Below, piece after piece: positions 8,945 to 17,848 of a stretch of DNA of 64,000 bases. The position numbers and the translations under genes are program-made. The notes beneath the pieces are model-generated. The model was not told where the DNA came from and searched no databases. It saw nothing but the letters and a program-made list of their open reading frames with translations. Source of the stretch: Psychrobacter pygoscelis. GTDB lineage: Bacteria > Pseudomonadota > Gammaproteobacteria > Pseudomonadales > Moraxellaceae. The stretch covers positions 1,116,001 to 1,180,000 of the forward strand of contig NZ_RQRU01000001.1 of assembly GCF_004335015.1 (NCBI RefSeq), read 5' to 3'. The first letter of the stretch is position 1; every line of letters starts with the position of its first letter.

Positions 8945-9061
8945 TTAACTGCACTCGCAGCATTTTTCGCACATATCGCACTTGTCACAAGTAGCGTCAC
9001 AACTACAGCCGCATTTAGAACAAGTGCAGCTACCAGAGTTATAATATATAGAAGTAGTCAT
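8945..9061 (-). CDS. Metallothionein-like cysteine-rich peptide, 38 aa
   Basis: A 38-residue peptide starting MTTSIYYNSGS and then almost purely Cys-based: 11 cysteines (12, 14, 17, 19, 21, 25, 28, 31, 34, 35, 37) in CxC, CxxC and CC arrangements, interspersed with K, D, E and S. There is no His or aromatic residue after residue 7. Clustered CxC/CxxC spacing is the hallmark of metallothioneins, which bind Zn, Cd or Cu(I) as thiolate clusters in the cytoplasm. The ATG has AGGGA about 8 nt upstream, and a strong terminator follows. I cannot tie it to a named bacterial family (SmtA/BmtA are longer and contain His). The cysteine density plus expression signals make a real gene likely. Confidence 0.8.
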   Translation of the reverse strand: MTTSIYYNSGSCTCSKCGCSCDATCDKCDMCEKCCECS

Positions 9062-9374
9062 AATAAATCCCTATTTATGAATGTCATTTCATTGTGGCGA
9101 AGTCTAGGAACACTCTCAGTAGTCTAATTGTTAATTCAATGGCTTGTTTGGTTAAGTAAATTTGGTATAAAGCAACTCATCACTTGAGTGATTAGTGCCT
9201 ATGACCTCTTCTACAAACAACTTCTGCCAATTTATCAATAGCTCTGCATTTATGTAGCGTGTGACAGTGTGGGACTTGTCAGTAAGTCGCTCAGTGTGTC
9301 AGTATTGACCTCATTAGACAATTATTACTGATTATGAATAGCTTATTAATCGATTTCGCAAGGAGACTGCGGTT
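9062..9374. other. Divergent intergenic region
   Basis: A 313-bp region between the divergent metallothionein-like and nadM genes. It must hold both promoters. I did not recognise a metal-regulator operator or an NrtR/NiaR site with confidence. Confidence 0.5.
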
Positions 9375-10463
9375 ATGAGTACACTACCGGAGCGAAGCCC
9401 CGTGGGTATAGATGCACATAAAGACAAACCCAAAACCAATCAAGATGACGACCGCCGTTATAAATATTTGGTATTTATTGGCCGCTTTCAGCCGTTTCAT
9501 TTGGGTCATAAGGCCGTCGTCGATGAGGCGCTGAAACGCGCAGAAAATGTGATTATGCTAATCGGCTCGGCGAATTTGCCGCGCAGCCTACGCAATCCAT
9601 TTTCGGTCACGGAGCGCGCGCAGATGATTAAGGGTGCATACTCAGCTGAGGATGCAGCGCGGATTCACTGTGTCGGTCTGGACGATGCCCTGTATAACGA
9701 CACACGCTGGCTACAGTATGTGCAAGCGGCAGTAAAGTCAGTAACCCACGATTTGCACGCGGATATTGGTCTTATTGGTCACTCTAAAGACAGCTCGTCT
9801 TATTACCTATCGTTGTTCCCCAATTGGGCCGCCGTATCAGTGCCCAACTATCAAAACTTATCAGCGACGCCGATTCGTGAAGGCTACTTGATGGGGGCGA
9901 CGCCAACACCTGAGCGCACGCCTGACTCTACGCGGCAGGTACTAGAGGAATTTAAGACGACTGAAGAATTCAGCCAACTACAAGAAGAAGCGTGGTTCGT
10001 CGATAACTATAAAAAACAATGGGAAGATACCCCCTATCCACCGACCTTTATGACTGCTGATGCGTTGGTCGTTCAATCAGGACATATCCTACTGGTTGAG
10101 CGGCGTAGTATGCCAGGTCGTGGTCTTTGGGCGCTGCCTGGAGGCTTTATCGACCAAAAAGAGACCTTGCTAGATGCTTGTATCCGCGAGCTGCGTGAGG
10201 AGACTCGGCTTAAGGTGCCAGAGCCCGTACTGCGCGGCTCGCGTCATAGTCAGCACACCTTCGATGATCCGTACCGCTCGGCGCGGGGTCGCACGATTAC
10301 TCAAGCATTTTATTTTCAGCTTAAGAGTGATGCCAGCGGCCTACCTAAAGTTAAGGGTGGTGATGATGCGGCTGACGCCTTTTGGTTGCCCTTAGCGGAG
10401 CTTGATGCCAAAAAGATGTTTGAAGACCACTACGCCATCATCTGTAAGATGGTAGGATTGTAG
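9375..10463 (+). CDS. nadM: Bifunctional nicotinamide-nucleotide adenylyltransferase / Nudix hydrolase
   Basis: The N-terminal half is a NadM-type adenylyltransferase (NMN + ATP to NAD). It has FIGRFQPFHLGHKAVV with HxGH at 42-45, and a late GHSKDSSSYY segment. The C-terminal half, from about residue 215, is a Nudix domain with the box GGFIDQKETLLDACIRELRE beginning near residue 255 and continuing ETRL. This matches the GX5EX7REUXEE pattern and is expected to hydrolyse ADP-ribose or related products. Fused NadM-Nudix proteins of about 340-360 residues are known. AAGGAG lies 9 nt before the ATG. The next gene supplies NMN, so together they form a two-step nicotinamide salvage route. Confidence 0.95.
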   Translation: MSTLPERSPVGIDAHKDKPKTNQDDDRRYKYLVFIGRFQPFHLGHKAVVDEALKRAENVIMLIGSANLPRSLRNPFSVTERAQMIKGAYSAEDAARIHCVGLDDALYNDTRWLQYVQAAVKSVTHDLHADIGLIGHSKDSSSYYLSLFPNWAAVSVPNYQNLSATPIREGYLMGATPTPERTPDSTRQVLEEFKTTEEFSQLQEEAWFVDNYKKQWEDTPYPPTFMTADALVVQSGHILLVERRSMPGRGLWALPGGFIDQKETLLDACIRELREETRLKVPEPVLRGSRHSQHTFDDPYRSARGRTITQAFYFQLKSDASGLPKVKGGDDAADAFWLPLAELDAKKMFEDHYAIICKMVGL

Positions 10464-10659
10464 AGTATAGGCTAATGGCCCAGTAGGACAATGAATGATA
10501 AATCATCAGCAAATAAATATAAATGATAACGCTTTTCGCCCCTGCCGATAGACGGCTAGGGCTACCCTGTCACGGCTGACTTGTCCCACTGACGGAGTCA
10601 ATTTGCAGTGTGGCTTCAAGAGGGCTGTGATATTTTCAACGCAGAGGAGTTCTGTGAGT

Positions 10660-12057
10660 ATGTTTACCAGTAATTTTAACAATCTAATCTTGAATTCAGA
10701 CAGCTACAAGGCATCGCATTGGCTTCAGTACCCACCCGGGAGCGAGTACATGTCGAGCTACGTCGAGGCCAGACGTGGTGATTACGATGTGGTCTTCTTT
10801 GGCCTGCAAGCCTATATTAAAGAGTACCTAGATAAGCCCATTACCACCGCGCATGTTGATGAGGCCGAAGCTGTCATTAGCGCCCACGGTCTGCCTTTTA
10901 ACCGTGCTGGTTGGGAGCGCTTGGTAGAAAAACATGGCGGCTATTTACCGGTCCGTATTCAAGCGGTTCCCGAAGGCTCTATTGTGCCAGTCTCCAACGT
11001 GGTCTGCCAGATTGTAAACACCGACCCTGAGTTTTATTGGCTACCAAGCTACCTTGAGACCTCTCTACTGCGCGCAATTTGGTATCCCTCTACCGTGGCA
11101 AGCCTATCTTACTATTGCAAAGGCATTATCAGAGACGCGCTAGAAAAAACTGCTGATAGTAGCGCAGGACTGCCGTTTAAACTGCATGATTTTGGCGCGC
11201 GCGGGGCATCGAGCATGGAGACCGTCGCCCTAGGGAGCTTGGCGCATCTGGTCAACTTCTCTGGCACCGACAGTATGACCGCCTTGATAGCTGCTAGCCG
11301 CTGGTACGGTATGGACAATGAGATGCCTGCCTTCTCTATTCCGGCCGCTGAGCACAGTACTATGACGGCGTGGGGCCGCGACTTTGAGACCGAAGCCTTT
11401 GCCAATATGCTCGAGCAGTTCGGCGGTGAGGGCAAAATAGTCGCGGTAGTCTCTGACAGTTATGACTTGTGGAATGCCATCGATAATATTTGGGGTGAGA
11501 CTTTAAAAGAAGACGTCAAGACTATGGGCGGCACGCTAGTGATTCGTCCCGATAGCGGTGACCCTGCCAAAGTCGTCCGTGAGGCCTTGGAGCGCTTGGC
11601 TGTGAAATTCGGTACATCGGTTAATAGTAAGGGCTATAAAGTATTGCCAGATTATGTGCGCCTGATCCAAGGTGACGGCATTAATCCGCTGAGCCTTGGT
11701 AAAATCTTGGATACTATAATTGAGGCAGGCTTTAGCGCGGAGAACGTCACCTTTGGTATGGGTGGTGGCCTACTGCAACAAATCACGCGTGATACGATGA
11801 GCTGGGCGATGAAAGCCAGCGCCGTGCGTATCGACGGTACTTGGAAAGATGTGTTTAAAGACCCAATTACCAGCCGCTCCAAGCGCTCTAAAAAGGGCCG
11901 CCTAGCGTTAGTCAAAAACGATAAAGGTCAGCTAAAAACAGTCAAAGAAGATACCTTGACGGCTGCTAGTAACAATCTACTTCGTGACGTGTTCGTCGAT
12001 GGTAAGCTCCTCGTTGATGAGAGCTTGACAGAAATTCGTAAACGGACGGGCTGGTGA
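10660..12057 (+). CDS. nadV: Nicotinamide phosphoribosyltransferase
   Basis: Converts nicotinamide + PRPP to NMN, feeding the NadM enzyme encoded upstream. The protein starts NFNNLILNSDSYKASH and has the NAMPT active-site pair spaced as in the human enzyme: D204 (FSGTD) and H232 (PAAEHS), 28 residues apart. VIRPDSGDP (phosphate binding) and TFGMGGGLLQ are also present. GAGGAG at 10644-10649 supports ATG 10660 (10-nt spacing) or GTG 10654 (4-nt). An in-frame ATG at 10603 adds 19 unlikely residues and lacks a ribosome-binding site. The stop overlaps the start of the following SGNH gene. Confidence 0.95.
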   Translation: MFTSNFNNLILNSDSYKASHWLQYPPGSEYMSSYVEARRGDYDVVFFGLQAYIKEYLDKPITTAHVDEAEAVISAHGLPFNRAGWERLVEKHGGYLPVRIQAVPEGSIVPVSNVVCQIVNTDPEFYWLPSYLETSLLRAIWYPSTVASLSYYCKGIIRDALEKTADSSAGLPFKLHDFGARGASSMETVALGSLAHLVNFSGTDSMTALIAASRWYGMDNEMPAFSIPAAEHSTMTAWGRDFETEAFANMLEQFGGEGKIVAVVSDSYDLWNAIDNIWGETLKEDVKTMGGTLVIRPDSGDPAKVVREALERLAVKFGTSVNSKGYKVLPDYVRLIQGDGINPLSLGKILDTIIEAGFSAENVTFGMGGGLLQQITRDTMSWAMKASAVRIDGTWKDVFKDPITSRSKRSKKGRLALVKNDKGQLKTVKEDTLTAASNNLLRDVFVDGKLLVDESLTEIRKRTGW

Positions 12058-12821
12058 TGCAACTAAAAGACATTCTATTTATTCCGCTCTATCTTCATCA
12101 AGGCAAAAAGCTAAAACGCACTGCGATGCGGTTGCCTGAAGCAAGTGGCGAGCGCCATGGTAGCTTGTCGCTAGCCGATCCGGACCAAGCGACATCATCT
12201 GAGGGCAAAACGCTTAATTTGATGATTGTCGGAGATTCAGCAGCGGCAGGTGTGGGTACCGATACGCAGGATCAGGCTCTTGTTGGTCAGCTGCTTAATA
12301 GCCTTCAAGATATACCCTCCTTAAAAGCCAAGTTTGCACAGATTGACTGGGCAGTTTATGCCACCTCTGGTCACACCAGCTTTGACAGTCTACGCCGACT
12401 GTATGTTTTGGCATCGCCGCCCAACCCCATTGATATTATGATTGTCAATGTCGGCGTCAACGATACTAAGAGGAATGTATCCATTAACCGTTGGCGCGCG
12501 CAGCTTGAGGAGATTATCGTGATAGCCAAGCGTAAATTTGGCGCGAAGCATATTATCTTCCCTTGTCTACCACCGATGGCGCAGATGCCCGCCATCCCAA
12601 AACCCTTGAATGGCTTTATTGGTGCTAAGGCAGACCAGCTTGATCAGGTCTTACAACAAGTCTGCGAGCGATACGATAATGTCACCTATGCCCCTATCGA
12701 CTTTACCCAAGCAGACTTTAAGGTCGATGAGATGTTTGCGATTGATGGTCTACATCCCAACGCTACTGCCTACACTTACTGGGCATCAACGTTGGCAGTC
12801 CAAATAGAGGGGCTGCTGTAG
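12054..12821 (+). CDS. SGNH/GDSL-type hydrolase
   Basis: Likely esterase or lipase-type hydrolase of the SGNH superfamily. Block I is IVGDSAAAGVG (nucleophile serine near residue 62), block III is VNVGVNDTK (Asn), and block V is DGLHPN (catalytic Asp and His). There is no obvious signal peptide although the first 25 residues are hydrophobic/basic (ILFIPLYLHQGKKLKRT). The GTG and the ATG 3 bp later both overlap the nadV stop (TGATG arrangement), indicating translational coupling to NAD salvage. Substrate unknown. A bidirectional terminator follows. Confidence 0.88.
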   Translation: MMQLKDILFIPLYLHQGKKLKRTAMRLPEASGERHGSLSLADPDQATSSEGKTLNLMIVGDSAAAGVGTDTQDQALVGQLLNSLQDIPSLKAKFAQIDWAVYATSGHTSFDSLRRLYVLASPPNPIDIMIVNVGVNDTKRNVSINRWRAQLEEIIVIAKRKFGAKHIIFPCLPPMAQMPAIPKPLNGFIGAKADQLDQVLQQVCERYDNVTYAPIDFTQADFKVDEMFAIDGLHPNATAYTYWASTLAVQIEGLL

Positions 12822-12870
12822 TTGGCAGCAACAGCGCTTAGCCTAAAGTTCAATCATAAAATGCAGGCAT

Positions 12871-12908
12871 AAAAAAACACCGCTGACTAAATAGCAGCGG
12901 TGTTTTTT
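12871..12908. terminator. Bidirectional intrinsic terminator
   Basis: A perfect 14-bp stem AAAAAACACCGCTG / CAGCGGTGTTTTTT lies between the convergent SGNH and rpmE2 genes. Confidence 0.92.
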
Positions 12909-12946
12909 ATGAGCTTATAACGGCAAGCTTACTACTACAGTTAAAT

Positions 12947-13228
12947 TTACTCTGCAGAGTCAGTTGCTGCTTTCTTACCACGGCTACCAAACGCGCCAAA
13001 GCGTTTGTTGAAGCTAGCAACACGACCTTCGTTAGAAGATTTACGCTGCTCACCAGTGTAGAAAGGATGCGATGCACTTGAGATATCAAGTGGATAGTAT
13101 GGGTATTCTTTACCTTCGTATTCACGAGTCGCTTTGGTATTTACAGTAGAGCGAGTTAAGAAATACACGTCAGCATTGGTGTCGTGGAATAGAACTTCTT
13201 GATAATTAGGATGGATATCTTTACGCAT
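12947..13228 (-). CDS. rpmE2: 50S ribosomal protein L31 type B
   Basis: Ribosomal large-subunit protein of 93 residues. It has the type B form: starts [18 protein letters not shown], has [22 protein letters not shown], and lacks the CxxC zinc ligands of type A. Type B L31 often replaces the zinc form when zinc is scarce, but the sequence does not show whether this genome has both. A 15-bp palindrome TGTAGCTAAGCTACA lies at 13252-13266, about 24 bp before the start, where it could form a leader hairpin or an operator. Confidence 0.97.
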   Translation of the reverse strand: MRKDIHPNYQEVLFHDTNADVYFLTRSTVNTKATREYEGKEYPYYPLDISSASHPFYTGEQRKSSNEGRVASFNKRFGAFGSRGKKAATDSAE

Positions 13229-13747
13229 GATAATTCTCTCTTGGTCCGATATGTAGCTAAGCTACACGTAACTGAGGCACTAAGGGCATATTGACCACCA
13301 GCCATCATATCACTGGCTTATTCCAGCACATGACACCGATAATCTGCAATCTTAGCCTTCCCCAGCGGGAAATTTAAACGGCGATTTTACCGATTTTTAG
13401 CCTTATTTGCAAGGTTATTAGCGTGACGTCGTGGCGACTAGCTCATCAATAGCTGCCCCTTAAAGCTTAGACAGTGAGCAAAAATAATGACTTAAACAGC
13501 TCACCTAATAAGGTGCAAAAAAGCATGCCAAGAGAAAAGCTAAAAACAACAAAGCTTAAATAAAAAGATTTAACAAGAAGGAAGCTAAAAAGAAAGCAGC
13601 TGAAAAATGCAAAACTTAATGACCTGAAGTACCCATTCGCTAAAATCTCTAACGATATCCGGCACCACAGGCCCTTTGCTATTAGAATCCTATTGCTAAG
13701 ACTATAGTTAAAAATCTTCTCTTAAATAGGAGCAAGGCGGTTCTAGC
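13229..13747. other. Intergenic region upstream of rpmE2
   Basis: A 519-bp spacer. Apart from the rpmE2-proximal palindrome it contains a purine-rich stretch at about 13480-13620 with many AAAAG/AAGCT words. No supported gene. Confidence 0.5.
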
Positions 13748-14182
13748 TTAATTAGTCGCTACCACATGCCAAACATCGAATTTGCCATCGCCGTTTTTAT
13801 CACCAGGTTTGCTATCATTGGCATAAAAGTATAGCGGCTTGCCATCCATGGCCCATTGATAAGTGCCATCTTCACGCTGGAATGGCGCGAATCTACCTGA
13901 GGCTTTAGCATCGCTTGGGGCTAGGAATGCAGGCCAAGCGACTAAGCAAACCTTGCCACAGTCTGACTTATTCGCAGAATCTTTGTCATAAGTATACAAG
14001 GTCATTTGTTTGATTGAGTCTACCAACACGCCATTTTTGCTAGTGACAGGCGCCGTGTTGGTACTGGTACTTTTAATCTCATGCATTCCTGAGGTGTCTT
14101 TGCCCACCACGTCCTTGAGGGTTGAACAGCCAGAGAGGGCTAATACGCCTGCTAATGCTGACAAAATAATCATCTGTTTCAT
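13748..14182 (-). CDS. Lipoprotein with PF03640-type secreted repeat
   Basis: A 144-residue lipoprotein: signal MKQMIILSALAGVLALSGC with lipobox LSGC and lipidated C19. The mature part carries the two-part repeat typical of COG4315/PF03640 proteins: MTLYTYDKD...CGKVCLVAWPAF and PLYFYANDSKPGDKNGDGKFDVWHVV. Members are exported proteins of unknown function. The two cysteines in the CGKVC segment may form a disulfide. Monocistronic. Confidence 0.88.
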   Translation of the reverse strand: MKQMIILSALAGVLALSGCSTLKDVVGKDTSGMHEIKSTSTNTAPVTSKNGVLVDSIKQMTLYTYDKDSANKSDCGKVCLVAWPAFLAPSDAKASGRFAPFQREDGTYQWAMDGKPLYFYANDSKPGDKNGDGKFDVWHVVATN

Positions 14183-14895
14183 AGTACATCCTTGAGATAA
14201 ACAAGATATTAGAGTAAGAGCAATATACAGCTAAAAGAATCAGTCGCGATAACGACTAGTCACTCATGAGGTCAGGTATTACTCCTCATACTTGAGCTGT
14301 TATTGATCGAGAGGGTGGATAGGATTGATGACAGTCGTTATAAAGCTTGAAGGTCGCTAAACGTTGACTTGCTCCTAGTAAAAATCTATAAAGGGTTAGG
14401 ATCAATGACATATAAGAACCAATAGAGCGCCCTATCAGTAAGATATGGCCGTCTTGTAACTATGAACCTTATCATTAATCCATCCTGTTTCAAGCCCGTC
14501 AAATATAGCATGGGAGCATATCAGTAATAATTTGGCTCTGACCACGACTTACAAAACGGCCCAATATTTACAAAACACATGTTTGCTGTAATATGAGGGT
14601 TATGAAACGAAAGTTATGAAACAAAAAGCATGACGGCTTGTTATAAACCACAGCCTTACCCTGACGCCCTACGCCACCTCGCCACCGGCCAAGATTGTTA
14701 GTGACCCTTGGCAACTGGCTGAATTAACAGCGGTACTAATCCGTTAGTCGGCTGTAAATTGAACATTGCATTTCTCACTATATTTTATTGCCCGACGTAC
14801 AAAAAAGCGGTTTTGAAATAGTGGGATTAAAGAAGTAAAGTAGATCCAGCAGCTTATTCAATTATCACAATAAAAATCTAACTGGAAGTAACGAT
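14183..14895. other. Intergenic region
   Basis: A 713-bp spacer between divergent lipoprotein and yceI-like genes. Stop codons are frequent in all frames. No gene, tRNA or clear structured RNA seen. Confidence 0.5.
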
Positions 14896-15540
14896 ATGAA
14901 GAACACCATTCAAGCCATAAAGATATTATCAAGCGTAGGATTACTGACAATAGCGCTACCCCTGACAGCCGTATCAGCCGCAGCCGCAACGCCCGCTACC
15001 GCCATAAAAGCGCCCGCCCTACCCCAGCACTGGGAGCTTGATCTCTCACACACCCGCATCGGTTTTGAGGTGGAACATTTGGGCTATTCAACGACGATGG
15101 GCCGCTTTAACAAAGCCGATGGGGCAGTGCATTACGATATCAAAAACCCCAATAACACCACCCTGCGCTTTAGCATAGATACCGACAGTATTGATACAGG
15201 TTGGGAAGCTCGCGACGAGCATTTACGCGGTGAGGACTTCTTTAACAGTGAGAAATATCCCACTATGACCTTTGAGTCTACCAAGGTTAATTTTATCAAT
15301 CCTCAGCAAGCCATAGTAACCGGCGACTTTACCTTATTGGGCAAAACCAAGCCACTCACCCTAAACGTTACTTTAAAGAAAATTGCGGTAAGCCCGATGA
15401 CCAAAGAGCCTGTCATTGGCTTTAGAGCCACCGGCACAATTGATCGCACTAAATTCGGCATGGACGCTTTTGCCAAGGCCATCACTACCAATGTCCCTAT
15501 CCAAATCGATGGTGAGCTGACTTACATTAAGATGCAATAA
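14896..15540 (+). CDS. YceI-family periplasmic protein
   Basis: A 214-residue exported protein of the YceI lipocalin-like family, which binds polyprenoid or amphiphilic ligands in the periplasm. The signal peptide ends in a run of Ala (VSAAAATPA, about residue 32). Family signatures are WELDLSHTRIGFEVEHLGYS, the GRFNKADG segment, HLRGEDFFNSEKYPTMTFES and the VTGDFTLLGKTKPLTL strand. The ligand is not determinable. No partner cytochrome gene (often seen next to yceI) is nearby. Confidence 0.93.
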   Translation: MKNTIQAIKILSSVGLLTIALPLTAVSAAAATPATAIKAPALPQHWELDLSHTRIGFEVEHLGYSTTMGRFNKADGAVHYDIKNPNNTTLRFSIDTDSIDTGWEARDEHLRGEDFFNSEKYPTMTFESTKVNFINPQQAIVTGDFTLLGKTKPLTLNVTLKKIAVSPMTKEPVIGFRATGTIDRTKFGMDAFAKAITTNVPIQIDGELTYIKMQ

Positions 15541-15879
15541 GCTTATTATGAGGATGGTGCAGGTATAGCGTCTATTAGTTAGTAGCTTGCGATATCTAAG
15601 CTGCCATTGGCTACGTAACCTCGGTTACAGACCAACGGCCAGCATTACTGTATTGCCTTTAAGCAGTACTATTTTTAAGCTGTATTGTTTTTAAATTGCA
15701 TCGACCCTACTGATTGCTAATGCGCTTAACTGTAATCAGTTTGTAGAATTGCTGATTTAACATACATTTAGTGACAACTTCTTAGTAGTGGATTACGTAG
15801 GCATACGTAAGATAGACGCAGTCAGTCCATTAGCACGTTATAATAGTGCTCATTCGATGATGAGCGAGAACTTGCAATT
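15541..15879. other. Intergenic region
   Basis: A 339-bp spacer before the FAD oxidoreductase gene. Nothing beyond presumed promoter sequences seen. Confidence 0.45.
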
Positions 15880-17655
15880 ATGTCTATGCTTAAATCACCA
15901 AATCAACACGTCACAATTTTAAACAAGGCTACAGTGTCTCCAGATGATGACTGTGAGCGCTTCGCTAAGAGTGTAGAAAGTATGGATAATAATAACAATG
16001 ATATAAATGCCACGTCCGTGCCCCCTAAGCATAAGACTCGCCCTACAACGAAAGTAGGAATCATCGGTGGTGGTACTGCAGGCTCTACGATTGCCTTGCG
16101 CCTAGCAGAGCTGGGGGTTGAGACCTATTTATTTGAGCGTAACGCCAGTCTGATTGATGGTCCACCGATGTGTCACCTTCATGCTGGCGGCAATCTGTAC
16201 CGTGAGATTCCGGACGAGGATTGTGTGGCGCTGTTAGAGCAATGTATCGATATTCTGCGGCTCTATCCGTATACCATCGATGTGCGTCCGACCGTATTTG
16301 CAGTCCCCATCCACGATAGTGGCTCGCCTGAAGATCTGCTGCCACGTCTCGACATTCTCACCGATGCCTATCGAAAGCTGGTCGCGCAAGACCCGAATAA
16401 TAAAGTATTAGGTGAGCCAGAAGAGTACTACCAGCTGTATGATCGAGCGGCACTTGAGAGTTTAGCTCAGCAGCCGCAGCAGCCCGTACCGACGACGGTA
16501 GATGAATGGCTGATTCCTGTAGCGAAATATCTGGATTTAGACAAGGTCCAATATCCACTTATTGTGGTACAAGAATATGGCTGGAATATCTTCCGCCTAG
16601 CGGCTTCTGCAAGCTTAGCACTAAGCGATAAACCCTGCGCCCATATCTTTACCAACACCACTGTCACTAAGGTTGAGCCGCTAGCCACTAAAAACCAGCA
16701 AGATAATGACCATGATTATAAGCCTGCTCATAAGCACGGTATTGACACTGCTGTTATCAGCGGTGATGCTGCTCCGAGCTGGCGCATAGACTATGAAACT
16801 TGCGATCCGGCAGCAGATACTAATGATCAGCAGACTATCGAGGTAGATTATCTGGTCAACGCTTGCGGATTTCGCACAGGATTAATCGATGACATGGTAG
16901 GCGTTGATAGCGCGCGTATGGTCGAGTTTAAGTCTTCTTATGTAACCTATTGGAATAATAGTGGTGGTCAAATCCCAGAGATTATCATCCATGGTGAGCG
17001 CGGGACGCCGCATGGTATGGCACAGCTGACGCCTTACCCAGACGGCTACTTTCAGATTCATGGTATGAGTAAGGACATCACCTTATTTAATGATGGTCTC
17101 GTGGCCTCCTCCGAGCTTAGTGCCCAGCCAAGCTTACCGCCTAAGTATGTGGAGTATATCGAAGAGGGTTGGGACCCATTTGCTCTAAAGACCCGCAGCC
17201 AGCGCGCGATTGAATTTGTCGCTCAGTATATCCCCAGTTTTAAGAGCGCTATTACTATCGGCAATGCCTTATACGGTGGTCAGCAGATCCCTGGTAAAGA
17301 CGATACGCTACGAGTCGCGGATGTGAGTCTCTACGATGATAGACGCTATGCGCGCGCGGAGAATGTAAAGGCCTCCTCTGCACTACTGGCTGCTGATGAG
17401 ATTGTTGCGACTTTAAGCAAGCTTGGTCTACTTACCCCCACTGCAACCAGTGATTCAGCTCGGCGTGAGCACCAATGGCAATATCTGACTAAGGTAAATA
17501 GCAACGATATAGACAAGGTCGCGCAATCTTTAGCACAGCAGCGCCACTTTCCACAGCCTATGGCTAAGGTGAATCATAGTATAAAAGTCAATGCTGAAGT
17601 AAATAGCCAGTCCTGCACGAAGCGTGATCATAACAATTCGTCAGCAGCAAGCTGA
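15880..17655 (+). CDS. FAD-dependent oxidoreductase of unknown substrate
   Basis: A 591-residue flavoprotein. After a hydrophilic leader of about 55 residues comes a dinucleotide-binding motif, GIIGGGTAGSTIALRLAELG, with VETYLFER ending the beta-alpha-beta unit (about 59-86). A second conserved block, VDYLVNACGFRTGLIDDM near residue 330, corresponds to the ATG/GD-type motif of FAD enzymes. The C-terminal 60 residues are hydrophilic and low in complexity. The overall pattern resembles uncharacterised FAD oxidoreductases distantly related to malate:quinone oxidoreductase or halogenase folds. Substrate cannot be inferred, and it stands alone. The start is the first ATG; a shorter start inside the leader is possible. 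Confidence 0.8.
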   Translation: MSMLKSPNQHVTILNKATVSPDDDCERFAKSVESMDNNNNDINATSVPPKHKTRPTTKVGIIGGGTAGSTIALRLAELGVETYLFERNASLIDGPPMCHLHAGGNLYREIPDEDCVALLEQCIDILRLYPYTIDVRPTVFAVPIHDSGSPEDLLPRLDILTDAYRKLVAQDPNNKVLGEPEEYYQLYDRAALESLAQQPQQPVPTTVDEWLIPVAKYLDLDKVQYPLIVVQEYGWNIFRLAASASLALSDKPCAHIFTNTTVTKVEPLATKNQQDNDHDYKPAHKHGIDTAVISGDAAPSWRIDYETCDPAADTNDQQTIEVDYLVNACGFRTGLIDDMVGVDSARMVEFKSSYVTYWNNSGGQIPEIIIHGERGTPHGMAQLTPYPDGYFQIHGMSKDITLFNDGLVASSELSAQPSLPPKYVEYIEEGWDPFALKTRSQRAIEFVAQYIPSFKSAITIGNALYGGQQIPGKDDTLRVADVSLYDDRRYARAENVKASSALLAADEIVATLSKLGLLTPTATSDSARREHQWQYLTKVNSNDIDKVAQSLAQQRHFPQPMAKVNHSIKVNAEVNSQSCTKRDHNNSSAAS

Positions 17656-17768
17656 TGGCAGCAAATATAAGCTTTAGCTTTACGCTCATATTAGCTGGCC
17701 TTTAACGGCGGTTTTAGCATTGATTAGCACTGCTTTTCCCAGTAAACCTTTTTAAACTAAGCACTAAT

Positions 17769-17806
17769 AAAACAGGCACTAATAGCCATCACTATTAGCG
17801 CCTGCT
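17769..17806 (-). terminator. Intrinsic terminator after LOG-like gene
   Basis: A hairpin of CAGGC-ACTAATAG and CTATTAG-CGCCTG arms with a 6-nt loop lies between convergent genes. The minus-strand side continues GTTTTATT. Confidence 0.65.
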
Positions 17807-17848
17807 TAATCTATAATTTGGACAAGTCGATATGTTAGCTTGCTACCT

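Noticed and set aside
10603-10659. Longer N-terminus for nadV
   Set aside because: The GAGGAG site at 10644 sits inside this extension and serves the downstream start; the added residues do not look like NAMPT.
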